A DNA stretch of 64,000 nt, from the NCBI GenBank assembly GCA_905250115.1, contig CAJNOI010000004.1, positions 300,541 through 364,540 on the forward strand. The letters run 5' to 3'. This document shows, piece after piece, positions 1 through 12,600 of this stretch. The stretch is from Adineta steineri. Taxonomy: Eukaryota > Rotifera > Eurotatoria > Adinetida > Adinetidae. The translations under genes were made by a program, and so were the position numbers. The notes under the pieces are model-generated. The model was not told where the DNA came from, made no database searches, and saw only the letters and a program-made list of their open reading frames with translations. Positions within the stretch are counted from its first letter, which is position 1; every line of letters starts with the position of its first letter.

Positions 1-64
1 AAAATTTTATTCTTTCATATTAATCACCTATATCAATTCTTTAGTATAAAAAAAAACAAGAAAC

Positions 65-1208
65 TTATGCATATGATATTCCTAGATAATATGGCTCAAT
101 TTCTAAAGTATCTTTATCACTCGGTTCAACAAATCTTGCATAGATATCTGTTTGAAGTCGTTTTGACATATGAAAGCTATGAAAGTGATTGATTGCTTGT
201 CGTTTCAGTGGACCATAAACAGTACTAGCTGTTCGATCTAATGCAAATAGTTGTTTCGATTTAAGTGTATTTTCGACATATGGAATAAGATCTTTTTGTG
301 CTCCTCGATCAGTCCACCATGCTGTGTATTCAAAGATTAAATGATGAATTCGATTCTCACTAAATAACTTCTCTGCTGAACGGAGTACATTTAGTTCAAA
401 ACCTTCAACATCAACTTTTAGCAGGAGAATTGTTGAGTTCGATGGCCATTTAATATCATCCAAACGAATTGTTGATACAGTTAAGTTTCCTTCAGAAGCT
501 TTTGTTTGACCACCTTTCTGGGAAAATGTTAGCTTAGAATTCGAAGGTAGATTACTAACAGCTTTTTCTAGAACATGAACTCGTGAAGTTGAGAAGTTGT
601 TAAGTGCGATTGATGTTCGAATAAGATCGGCATATTCTGGTTGTACTTCAAAGATGAATACTCGACAACCACATGCTGCTGCATATAATCCAAATTCACC
701 TATGAATAAATAAAATATGTTAATAACTAAACTATATTTCTTGTGTATATGTGATAAATTCAAACAAAATGATATCATTATCATGTACTATTCAAATTTC
801 CCTGGTATATGTCATACGTGTCAAAAGTGCACTACAATGGCAAGAAATTCCTTATAAATATTGAAATCAACTAAATATAGGATTACCAAAGAGAGCACCA
901 ACATCAACAACAATTAGTGATGGATCTAGTTTACATCTGTTAACAAGTTGCAAACTATCGACGACTGTTGCTTGAGATCGATCACCATCTGCATATGGCT
1001 TGTCTGCGTCAATTGTTGCTAATTTAAATGATGGCAAACGATCATTCATATCTATTGCAATGTATTGTGCTGACGTTTTCATAGAAGGAGTGGATGTCGA
1101 CGAAGCTAATGAAAGAGTAATTGAGGATAAGCCATAATGATAATAATAATAGCATATAGATACACTTGCCACAATTAAAACTATGAATAATATCTTTGAT
1201 CTAGACAT
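65..1208 (-). CDS. FkbM-type methyltransferase, membrane-anchored (copy 1)
   Basis: Two exons, 1208-887 and 699-65, joined across a 187 bp GT-AG intron; the join gives a 318-residue protein. Residues about 6-25 form an uncleaved-looking hydrophobic segment (type II signal anchor), then a short stem, then a Rossmann-fold SAM-dependent methyltransferase. The SAM-binding glycine loop (VDVGALFGEFG) spans the splice site, followed by the acidic FEVQPEY segment and the family signature LLLKVDVEGFELNVLRSAEK. FkbM enzymes O-methylate small molecules or sugars; the anchor suggests a secretory-pathway, probably Golgi-lumen, location (inference). It is the most diverged of three tandem copies: its intron is longer and its C-terminal tail differs. 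The substrate cannot be read from sequence. Confidence 0.85.
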
Positions 1209-2924
1209 GTATCTATAAATATCACAGTAGAAGAATATGAAGAGAACTCAAACAGTTAGAAAACTAAAATTAACGCATTGGAATAATGTATAGGCGAGAG
1301 ACAATAGTCGTTTTCTAATCAGATAGTAATGCAAAAATTTTCAATATTTTTGACTATATATAACTGAACAAGTTGCAAAATAATTGCTCCTCAAAATTGT
1401 CAAAAAAAACGCCTCAGTACATGTCTTCTTTGTATTTTTCTATCTACACGAGAAAAACTGATAGTATAATAGATTTTACTTATAAAATAATTCAGATTGT
1501 ATGAAACTTAAAGTCATAGGTATCAATGAACATATCTCTGTGGGCAATATTTCATTAATTATTATTAACTTTTAATAGAAAAAAACTTCTCTTTCTATCT
1601 ATTTTTAAAGATTTCTTTATAAGATGTATGATAATTATTACATGAATTTTTTTAAATACAAACTATTACATAAAACCCTACAAGTTACAGTTTAGTTAGT
1701 CATATTTAATTAACGATAGTATTGAAATAAATGAAAACGTTATTTTTTACATATCACTCAGATGGTTATGAATCACGTGAATCGTATTAATGAATTACTT
1801 TATAATCAGTAAAATTCGTTTATATTATAATGAAAATGTCGATCTATTTGATAATTTATTTAATTTGTACTAAGATCATTCATTTATCTTAAGTTACTTG
1901 TAAAGGTTTAAACAAGTTATATAATTTTATTATTACACTTAGTTTTTGTTAGAATGATATTAATCACAATAAAAAAACTTACTTTTTTTCGTAAAATAAA
2001 ATATTGTATGTCCTTCTTAAACATGCAATCATTTTCAGTTGATAGACAAAAAGAAATTTTTTTCAATCCTTCATATGAACTGAATAAACATACAAACAAG
2101 AACACAGTTTACATTTACTTTCTGCACGAAAAGAACGAGATGAAAGCATTTTTCTTTTCTCAGTTAAAGAATTATAAAAATAATACGTTCTCCAATCATC
2201 TGTAAGTTTTATTTATTTATAATCCATCATAAATCATTATATACTGTCCAGCTTAGATTGCTACACAATTCAATATGCATAGAAAACTATATTAGACCAG
2301 TTCCACTAACCATTTCTAGTTCATTTTTTTATTTGATTAAATCAACAAAAAACAATTCGATGATATAATCATACAGTCACACATTACACTTGACGACAAA
2401 AGCAGAAAAAAAAGGAAGAGAACAACAAAAACTAGAATGAATAAAAGACCGCACTATTACTGAACAAAATTTATACATATAGAAAAACAACTAAATATTT
2501 CAAGATATATTTGTATAGAAGAAAGTAAAAAATAAGACTTGGAACATCAATTCTACACAAAAATAAATTAAATAGAAATAAATGCTTAGAAAGACGTTCT
2601 CTGACATGCTGTATATATGATATTCTTTGAGTCAATAATGGATAATACAAAAATAACTTTATGAAGAAAAAAATGTAAAAATAAATACTAGTTATGATAA
2701 ATAGAGTTTAGGATATTCGAAAATGATCAAATTTTTCTAACTGAAAATTTTTTCCCTTTCATATACAGATAACTCCCTTATACAACTTTCATATCTAAAA
2801 CTGAATAAAAAAATATAATAATTTATGTATAAAAAAACTAAACACCTCAAGTTGAAAATCTGTTTCACCTATACGTTATAATTTTTGCATCTTCATATTA
2901 CCAATCATTTTATGAATATATTAC
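1209..2924. other. Intergenic, no gene seen
   Basis: AT-rich spacer between FkbM copies 1 and 2. Short open frames near 1917-2205 overlap on both strands, lack domain features and have AT-driven composition. The last ~120 bases (about 2805-2924) are the 3' flank of copy 2 and resemble the 3' flank of copy 3 (about 5995-6082). Confidence 0.6.
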
Positions 2925-3945
2925 TTATGCAAATGATTTTTTCAAATCATATGATTCTACTTTTAAAGTAGAGTTTTCACTCAGTTCAACAAATCTTGCA
3001 TAGATATCTGTTTGAAGATGTCGTGACACATGAGTCTCATGAAATTTGTCTAGTACTTCTCGATTAAGTGGACCAAAGACATTACCAGCTGTTCGATGAA
3101 GTGCAAATAGTTGTTTTGGTTTAAGTGTATTTTCCACGTATGGAATAAGATCTTTTTGTGCTGCTCGATTAGTCCACCATGCTGTGTATTCAAAGATTAA
3201 ATGATGAATTCGATTCTCACTAAATAACTTCTCTGCTGAACGGAGTACGTTTAGTTCAAAACCTTCAACATCAACTTTTAGCAGGAGAATTGTAGAGTTC
3301 GATGGCCATTTAACATCATCCAAACGAATTGTTGATACAGTTAAGTTTCCTTCAGAAGCTGTTGTGTCACCACCTTTTTGAGAAAATGTTAACTTAGAAT
3401 TCGAAGGTAAATCATTAACAGCTTTTTCTAAAATATGAACTCGTGACGTTGAGAAGTTATTAAGTGTGGTTGATGTTCGAATAAGATCGGTATATTCTGG
3501 TTGTACTTCAAAGATGTATACTTGACAACCACATGCTGCTGCATATAATCCAAAATCACCTATGAATAAATTCTTGCTCATGTGCTATAAGATTATAAGT
3601 ATGATTACCTAGAAAACCACCAACATCAACAACAATAAGTGATGGATCTTGTTTACATCTGTTAACAAGTTGTAAACTTTCGACAACTGTTGCTTGAGCT
3701 CGATCACCATCTGCATAAGGTTTTCCACCATTAAGTGTGGCTAATTTAAATGATGGCAAACGATGATCCATATCTACTATTTTGTATTGCGGTGATGATA
3801 ATTTATCAGGTGATAAATTGAATGAAAAGAATGACACATAAAATGAGGATAAAACCGGTGATGAATAAAAATACAAATAATAATAGTAGCATATAAATCC
3901 AATTCCCAAAAACAATGATGTTAATAATACTTTTAATCTAGTCAT
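2925..3945 (-). CDS. FkbM-type methyltransferase, membrane-anchored (copy 2)
   Basis: Exons 3945-3609 and 3559-2925 with a 49 bp intron; 323 residues. The N-terminal hydrophobic anchor lies at about residues 7-28. It is followed by a stem, the conserved MDHRLPSFKLAT segment, the SAM loop VDVGGFLGDFG across the splice junction, the acidic FEVQPEY, and the FkbM signature LLLKVDVEGFELNVL. The catalytic exon differs from copy 3 at only about ten residues and the intron is identical base for base. The first ~60 residues (anchor and stem) are clearly different. This mosaic pattern suggests recent gene conversion or partial duplication. Reaction: SAM-dependent O-methyl transfer, substrate unknown. 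Confidence 0.87.
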
Positions 3946-6082
3946 GTATATTTAAATATGGTAGCAGACGAATATAATATACCCACAATTTCTTGGCTTT
4001 ATCGATTGAGAAACATGTTTTCTAATTATAGATTGTTAGATAAAAAAATAGGAATCTAATATTGTTGGTGCCGCAGAATATTACATTTCTTAAATTTTTT
4101 GATAAAAATATAGATTAACACTTAAAATATCGTAATTAATAATATACGAAAGAAAATCGATAGAATAAAATTTGCTTTTTGATCTATTTCATGAGATAAG
4201 ATACATAGATATGAACACGCCTACATAGTAAAAATTGATGTATCTTATCATTTCCGTATTAATACGCCAATCATTATCGATTCCATACTTAACTCATGTC
4301 TATCCATTCTTGAAAAGAACCATGAAGATTTACATGATGTGTAGCTTAAACAAAAACTAGCTGATCCAAAAAATGTATGAGAAAACAAAACAAAACAAAC
4401 AAACTATATTAAATTGATTTTTGCGAAAAAATTATGTATATGACTATTGAAAATATCTTGTAAAACATCTAGATATAAGAAGTATTATTTATATCTACAT
4501 AATACGATTTGATATTAATAGACCGATTTATAAATAAAAACATTCGCTGAACTGTAATACTTTTAAAATTTTCAGATCTCTTTTGTATTCATAGTTCGTT
4601 CATGTTAAATTCATTTCAAAATGTATATACAGTAAAAAAGTTTTTCTTTTCTATATTTTTATTATAGAGATATATTCTATAAAATGTACCTTATTACATA
4701 CACATCACATGAAAAAAATAAAAATATTTTATATGTAACGTATGTTACAGTATATAATTATCATCACTTATAATTAGTAATCTTTATGAACAGTTTATAT
4801 TCTTGCACTTTGTTTTTTTTTATCTATTCATTAGACATAAATCTCAATTAAAGATTATATGAGTTATTATATTATAGTTCATTCTATTACTTATATATCG
4901 ATATAATTTCTAGAATTTAAATTATATAATATTAAAACAAGTATTTTTTTAAATATGTATGTATACTTCGACAACTGTCTGAAATTGAACGCCCTCTTTT
5001 ATTCTATGAAGGTCGAATGTAATTTGTTTGCAATGGCGAATAGTGAATTGTTGTCAAATCAAAGTTGAGATGATCTTTCTTCCATTCCATATGACAATAA
5101 TACAAATAAAAACTCCATACACATACATTGGTTGACACACTAGTAAACAAATTCATGTAGCTTAACTTAGTTAAAACACCACTGTGAAATAATATTCGAT
5201 TTAATGAGCCGATGCTGTTTTTTTTATATACAATAGTAATCAATACGGAAGGTGTCTCTTGTTTACATGCTCAAATATTAATAATGTAGTTTGCGTTTAT
5301 TTCTTTACGGGTATTACTTAAATAAATATGTATATATATCAAATTTAATAGAAAACTAATTTTTTCTATACCAATAAAAATATATTATTATTTTACTATT
5401 AGTTAAACTTTCATGTAAGTATCGTGTTAACAGATAAGAGAAATTATTGAAATTTTCGATCAAAAAACAATACTAACACCCATACTCTCAAGGACACGTA
5501 TTAATCTTCTATTTACGATCATTAAGCAATGAATAAAGAGTCTTTTGATTCAACTTCACTCTCCTTGATAACAATATAAATATTCCAATCGTCAAAAGCG
5601 AGAAACAATTAAAGAGATTGCAAGAACAAAGAAATATACTATCCTATGCAAAATTCATGTCATTATTTGTTACTTGTACAAATTAAATTATTAAGTCATT
5701 AAATTTTAAAAATAACCTTTCTAAATCAATTACAAATTTTTCAGGCGAACGCTGATACTTGTTTCATACAAAACAGTCCATTTACTATTTATTATTTGTA
5801 ATACAACAAATAAACAAAAATTCAACGATAAGAACGACTCTAATCTTTATATTATATTGATTTTTTAATGGCTAATAAAAATATCATTTAAAATAATAAG
5901 TTATATGATGAAAATACTGAGAGTGAGATAAATTTTTGTTTTTAAATACAAATAATGAATCTATTTAGATTTCATAATTAAAAACGAATAAAACAAATAC
6001 AATAATTTATGTATAAAAAAAACGAAACACTTCAAATAGAAATTGTATCTTCATATTATCAATCATTCTATGAATATATTAC
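3946..6082. other. Intergenic, no gene seen
   Basis: AT-rich spacer between FkbM copies 2 and 3. A 79-codon minus-strand open frame at 5004-5243 has no recognisable domain and no supporting splice signals. About 5995-6082 is homologous to the 3' flank of copy 2. Confidence 0.6.
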
Positions 6083-7088
6083 TTATGCAAATGATTTTTT
6101 CAAATTATATGATTCTACTTTTAAAGTAGAGTTTTCATCTGATTCAACAAATCTTGCATAGATATCTGTTTGAAGATGTCGTGACACATGAGTCTCATGA
6201 AATTTGTCTAGTACTTCTCGATTAAGTGGACCATAAACATTACCAGCTGTTCGGTGAAGTGCAAATAGTTGTTTTGGTTTAAGTGTATTTTCCACGTATG
6301 GAATAAGATCTTTTTGTGCTCCTCGATTAGTCCACCATGCTGTGTATTCAAAGATTAAATGATGAATTCGATTCTCACTAAATAACTTCTCTGCTGAACG
6401 AAGTACATTTAGTTCAAAACCTTCAACATCAACTTTTAGCAGGAGAATTGTAGAGTTCGATGGCCATTTAACATCATCCAAACGAATTGTTGATACAGTT
6501 AAGTTTCCTTCAGAAGCTGTTGTGTCACCACCTTTTTGAGAAAATGTTAACTTAGAATTCGAAGGTAAATCATTAACAGCTTTTTCTAGAACATGAACTC
6601 GTGACGTTGAGAAGTTATTAAGTGCAATTGATGCTCGAATAAGATCGGCATATTCTGGTTGTACTTCAAAGATGTATACTTGACAACCACATGCTGCTGC
6701 ATATAATCCAAAATCACCTATGAATAAATTCTTGCTCATGTGCTATAAGATTATAAGTATGATTACCTAGAAAACCACCAACATCAACAACAACAAGTGA
6801 TGGATCTTGTTTACATTTCTTGACAAGTTGTAAACTTTCGACAACTGTTGCTTGAGCTCGATCACCATCTGCATAAGGTTTTCCATCATAATGTGTAGCT
6901 AATTTAAATGATGGCAAACGATCATCCATATGTACTATTTTGTATTTCGGTGATATTACCGTTACTGCTGGTACTTCTGTTAACTGAGATAGGTTCGATT
7001 TAGGTGACAATAATAGCGATGAATAATAGTAACATATTAAACCAAATGCGAAAATGGCTCCTAGTATAAATATTTGTATATTCCGCAT
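6083..7088 (-). CDS. FkbM-type methyltransferase, membrane-anchored (copy 3)
   Basis: Exons 7088-6767 and 6717-6083 with a 49 bp intron; 318 residues. The frame stays open upstream to 7229, but I chose the ATG at 7088. It places the hydrophobic anchor (about residues 4-24) directly at the N-terminus, as in the two sister copies, and the upstream extension has no counterpart in them. The catalytic region carries the glycine loop VDVGGFLGDFG, the acidic FEVQPEY and the signature LLLKVDVEGFELNVL. It is almost identical to copy 2 in exon 2, intron and 3' flank but different in anchor and stem. Probably a small-molecule or glycan O-methyltransferase of the secretory pathway; the substrate is not inferable. 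Confidence 0.87.
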
Positions 7089-7452
7089 GTATAAGAAAAC
7101 TGATGAAATTCGCTGTTGGTAGAAAAAGAAATGTCTTCTTTCTAAATAAAATTTATTATACGACACATTTTGTTTTGATCTAAATAGAAATTGATTATTA
7201 TATAGATAGAATATGAGATTTGATAGCAATTTTTATCCACATTTTCAAAACAATCAATATAAAGCATCTAAGTGTAATAACGAAAAACTATAATTATAAA
7301 AATATTTAAAATAGACACGCTTATCATATCGATTTTCAGAAGGGATTCATTTTTTCATTTTTATTACCTGTTACTAATGAAAGGTCACTTTTCTTCTTGT
7401 TCTTCTAAAAAATTTACAATGTTCAAGCAACAATTCTATGTTGTTTTAATTC

Positions 7453-7518
7453 ATCTGTTGCTAAGAGTAGTCACTTCGCCAGAAGCCCCTAGCGAAATGA
7501 CCACTCTTAGCAACAGAT
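7453..7518 (-). repeat. 27-bp inverted repeat forming a strong hairpin
   Basis: Arms at 7453-7479 and 7492-7518 are inverted copies with two mismatches, separated by a 12-base loop (7480-7491). Read as plus-strand RNA the mismatches are A-C. Read as minus-strand RNA both become G-U, so all 27 pairs can form. The arms are GC-richer than the surroundings. It could be a small structured RNA, a pre-miRNA-like precursor or a terminal-repeat remnant; the strand is inferred only from the G-U logic. Confidence 0.75.
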
Positions 7519-8299
7519 AAAAAAATATGTGGCCATTTTTATTCATGATCGTGGTCAACAAGCGAATGTGGAATAAGGCTCATTACATACATCATTTATA
7601 GTCAATGGATATTATAGTTTATTCAACTTATAAACTGTCGTCAAGTATTTACCAGTCATTTATATTGTTAATCAATATGATCGAACGTTTCTTTTTCAAC
7701 TATAATGTACGTAGTTCTGACATGTTATTTATTTTGTTTTATTATATAAAGAAATACAAAAACACTGATGAAATGAGTTAACTATGGAAACAGATTCTGA
7801 AATATCTAATAATAACATAAAATGGCATGCTCAACTTATCTTGAAGTTCTAATGACGTTCATGACAGAAACGAGAGAAATCTGACTATTCTACACACATT
7901 GACTGAGTATAGTTTTTATTCTGCTGCCTACTAACAAAATATTCATGGTAGGAAAGAATGAAAAGAAAAAAAAAATCTCATATACTTCTTTTTTGGCTCA
8001 GATAAAATGGTTTATATTTTATACATCTTACATTGTGATGGCACTAATAGTAAAAAGAATAAATTTTGCGTTAGTAAATACATCCACGTTGTATGCGATT
8101 AACGAATGTAACCAATAAGAAAGAATAAAACGTAAATGTCTCTAGAAAAAGTTTATAAATTCTGTTTACAATCTTCACATGCAATTACTTTCGCGTCGTA
8201 AGCTGTCGTCAACATTTCTCTATGCTTGCTTTTCAAAATCTCTGCATTGATAATGAATCAAAATTCATACAAAAAAATTACATGATAATGTTCGTTATG

Positions 8300-8605
8300 T
8301 CGAACCGCTATGGTTGAATGGTTACGCTGTTTGATAAGTGTATACAAGTTAATTTATCTAAACTTCGGTAATTACTATCTTTTAAATGATCCTGGGCAAG
8401 TCATTAATGGCTAAGCTGTCGCAAATAACTCATTCGTAACATGATGAATACATCATTAGTCAGTACGTTAGACATAAGCGGTGCAGATACCGCCGTCTAC
8501 AAAAAACAAATCGACGATAGAACCCGATCGCATGTGGATCTTAAATAATAACTAGTGGTCGGTCTCAACGGGCGATAAGCCTATGGGAGTTATTATTATT
8601 ATGAT
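8300..8605 (+). mobile_element. SINE-like retroelement, degenerate (tentative)
   Basis: A relatively GC-rich block. It begins with a tRNA-like A box (TGGTTGAATGG, 8311-8321). At 8391-8400 it contains CCTGGGCAAG, resembling the TTGGGCAAG core recalled from several animal SINE families. It ends with CTATGGGAG followed by a TTA-repeat tail (about 8590-8602). A nested stem (8469-8473 with 8495-8499, and 8478-8482 with 8489-8493) lies inside. No clear B box or target-site duplication was found, so it is at best an old copy. Boundaries are approximate. Confidence 0.4.
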
Positions 8606-9429
8606 TAAAATTCTTCATGTTTGCTTTTCTTTTATAGTTTCATCATACAGTTTACAACGACTTTTACTAATCCAACTGTTATGTTCGAACTTATAAAATA
8701 GAAAAAAATCGTGCAATTATTAGTTTGTTTTAAAGATGTCAATATAATAAGTATATCTGCAATTAAAAATGATGTACTTCTAACAAAAAAAATTGTTGTT
8801 TTTATACCTCAATAAAAGAATATTTATATGCGCTAATATACTCGACAACTTTATCTAACATGTCGCAAAAAAAATGATTTCTATTTCTATTGTAATTCTA
8901 TGAATAAAAAAGAAGCAAAAGTCTTCGTTACTTCCTCTCTTGTTCTCAAAAGTATTCTCTACGTTTTCATATTAAAACAGTAATTTATTGAAGATTTCTT
9001 TTCTACATTTATTTATATATCATTTCAAGATGCTAAAACTATGAGAGAAGAAAAAGAAATCACACATCCTTTTTTTTCTCCTTGATCTTGATAATAGTAA
9101 ATATTCTTTAATATAAGACGCATTTTATTCACGCTTGTTTAACTACATATTGTCCGAGAATGAAAACAAACATTATTAAACTGAATAAATGTAATTATTT
9201 TCTTTCTAAGAAACCTAATCTTACATTGAAATCATAAAGGGTATAAAAAAAATTTTAATGTTAAAATATAATATCTGATATAAAATTACCGTATCGTAAA
9301 ATAATATTTAGAAAAAAAAGTTTTTTACAAATTAAAATTCACATGTCTGCTAAATAATTATTTTTCTTTTATCAAAGAACAAATTAGAGATGGCACATTT
9401 ACTTTTATAGACTTTTTCAATATAGAACT

Positions 9430-9585
9430 TTACTTTTGAAGGTCATTTTTCGATATTGCTCAAGAACTGAAAGTGATGTGTTGCACATAAAGCTACTACT
9501 TTTAAAAGTAACTTCTTTTCACTTCAAAAATATTATGCAGTTCAGTTCATGAATAATATAGAAAATGACCTTCAGTACAAAGTTA
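9430..9585. repeat. Imperfect palindrome (foldback/MITE-like)
   Basis: Arms of about 40 bases, near 9431-9470 and 9543-9582, are inverted copies with scattered mismatches; the core is GGTCATTTT against AAAATGACC. The centre falls next to a perfect 14-base palindrome at 9497-9510. No transposase is nearby. It could be a foldback or miniature inverted-repeat element, or a chance AT-rich palindrome that has expanded. Confidence 0.45.
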
Positions 9586-9620
9586 TAGCTGCAGTCAAAA
9601 TTAGGGGTGTCACTCTATCT

Positions 9621-9650
9621 TTATCTTTATTCAATAAAGAATAAAGATAA
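9621..9650. repeat. 12-bp perfect inverted repeat
   Basis: TTATCTTTATTC at 9621-9632 is followed by its reverse complement at 9639-9650, with a six-base loop. It lies in AT-rich intergenic DNA with no gene nearby. Confidence 0.5.
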
Positions 9651-12600
9651 TATTTATTTTAAGAATAAAGAGAATGCGGCTGATGATTCGAAAAAACTGC
9701 GATCAATATTACCTGTTTCATATAAATTATTTGTCTATTTGTCGATGACTTGAAAATATTTGCTTTATTTTTTATCATAAAGAAAAAAAAAGCAAATAAT
9801 ACTTTTTATCAACATCGGCTACTTAGCAATAATATACCCGATCAAAAGTGTCAAACTATTGCAAAACCTATTCATCACTGAAATAGTCTAAGAAGTAAGT
9901 ATGCTATCTCAATTCAAAATATAAATTACACTCCAAACACACTTTATTATTCACACGGAACTCACCGAATAAAAAGGCTTTTGTGATAACGTTATTTGAT
10001 ATAAACATACTGATCATGTGTTACACAAATATTATATGCCTTTAAACATGTTAATTGGCGTAAATCGAACTGATTCTTCATACTTTTATTCGATATAAAT
10101 TGATATTTATTTTGCAGTTTTAATGTACATCGTTTATCTATCATATAACGAAAGAAACCATACTGAAGACATTCCTGTCGTACGCAAATGATATTTGTTT
10201 ATGAATTTATTCTAAAATAATACAAGAAAAATGAATAACTGTTATATATCTAACTGTCATATTAACGACATTTGTAGATAAAAGAAATTTTATAAGACTG
10301 ATCACGTCGGTCTAATATAAATTGTATTTTGCTTCCTATTCAAAAGGTTGACGATAAGAAAGAATGAAAAGAAAAAAAAATTTGATTTTTTTCCTCATTT
10401 ATATACAGGCATGTGTTGTATTTTATTCATAATATACCAGTATGTGACGTCAAAGACAAGAAATAATTATTTTATTCATGTATGCGATATAGTATCCATG
10501 GTGAACAGGTTAAACAAACAAACGGTTTTGAAAAAGTAGCTCATTTGCATGTATTGAAGAAATGATTCAAGATGGAAAAGATTTATATGTATTTATTGAT
10601 TTCTAACATAAGTTTCATTAATCTGTTGTTTTATGAGAAATATTTCTTTACCAACAAAGTGATTTTTGATATGAGACATCGGCAAATAACTTTTCTTCTT
10701 GTCAATAGTGAGAGAACATACAACATGCACGCATTTGTATGGTTCAGTCACTGATTGATGTCTAGTATAAAATTAAATTAAATGTACAAACACTTGTAGA
10801 ATACAATAATCTTTATTTGAAACATTCTTATCAATAGAAAAGAGACTAATTTATGTGTTATAATAAAGATTATCAAAATTCTAGCAGTACCCAAGGATTG
10901 AGAAATAGGAATCGATCTTTACTTCCACGAGAGTTTCCTTACTTATGGGTATGAGAAATCAGCGTATAATATTCGTTCTGATATTTGAACAACCCATACT
11001 GTGTTTTATTCAATAATTAATACTTTTTGAACAATATTTGACAAAATAATTTCATATGTAAAATAACGAATGTAATTATATATTCAAAAGAAAAAATTGT
11101 TGTAAAAAAAATGAAAGGATCTTACTCATATATAATAATTATTGAAATGATCGACATGAAGTTTTGTTTTTTATGTTTGTTAGAATTTAATCTTCATTTA
11201 TAGTTTTAGATGAACAAGAAGATCTAGTCTTGATTGGGATGTACAATTTTTTATGATAGCATTACTGACTGTTAGGCTTATATCTGCATCACAATATTGG
11301 ACCAATACCATCAACAGAACTTAGATCAACAAGAAAAACTGATCTTTCCACTGACATTTATGGTTAACGATGTCAGAAATTCAGATATATATCAATTTTT
11401 TAGGATATTCGGATCATTATTTATCATATGATAATTCCTATAATGGTTATTAATATTATCTATATTAGCGAGAAATGTTCAGATTCACAAATAAAAGAGC
11501 ATTGTCATGGCCCTATCCTATCGATTTCTATCATGTTTTTCACTTCAAAGTATATCTCAACAGTATGTTAGATGACTGCAATTTCCCATAAATTAGAATG
11601 CAAGTTGTCAGTAGAATAAGATATATATTCAATAAACATTTTCGTTAGTTGTAAATGGTGTTAGTATGATTTCATCAGTATGCTTAAAAATATCGTCGAT
11701 CATTAAATCTAATCGTGTTAACATATCAATAATCATAATATCATTAAGATATAGCCACAGGGCATTTTTTATCAACGATATAAACTATATAAGACCATAT
11801 GGTATTATGCTTGTGTACTAACAAGACGAACGTAAGTAATTCGATCGAATTATCAAGGTTCAATAGTATTTACGAATATTATCTTTCTTAGAAGAAAAAA
11901 AACAACAGAATTTTATAAAACTTTTATGAAAAGATTTTTCTTATTTAATATACACCATTTGTGTATTTATCCTTGAAGTTAAATAATATTGATTGTGATC
12001 GAATGGTGACAGCTTGTTGGCATGTAGCTATCGGACTTTATCCTATCTGTTTTCTTTCTACTACGTAGTTATCTCCTGTAGAATAGGCGACTATTTGTGA
12101 AACCTATCGAAGAATATCAAAAGAAAAATAGAAGCAACGCCTAATTACAACAAAAAAAGGGAATATAACCATTACAGATATTTGATCGATTGGATCTACC
12201 AAAATAACTTGAAATCTAGAATAACAAGTTATTTATTTACAAAATAAACCATCGCACATGAAGATATATTCGATTAAGAAAGCATGTAATGTAATTATAA
12301 AATGCTTCTAGACAATCTATTATATCAGAATAGAAATGCATCATTTGTTAATAAGAAAAGAATATATATATATATTAAAATTCTAAAAAAGAAAAAAGAA
12401 TTTTTTTTGGGGGTTTATCAAGTTATACATATGTAGTTACAATGTTCAAAGCAATTCAAGAGGAGAAGAATAAGATAACAAACTTATACTTAATATCGTT
12501 CAAAGTAATTGTTTATATTCTTCTCTTTATCGTTCTTTTTCTAACGACGCACAAATATCGTTCTCTTATCCTCCTGTTCTTCTTCTTCTGCTTCTTCTTC

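Noticed and set aside
1954..2205. 83-codon plus-strand frame between FkbM copies
   Set aside because: Overlaps an equally long minus-strand frame, AT-driven composition, no features.
8300..8400. Possible functional tRNA at the A-box-like sequence
   Set aside because: No acceptor stem closes, no clear anticodon arm and no GGTTCGA-type B box at the right distance.
9679..9700. CTGATGA...CGAAA words resembling a hammerhead ribozyme core
   Set aside because: Only about three bases separate the two core words, so no stem II can form, and stems I and III are not evident.
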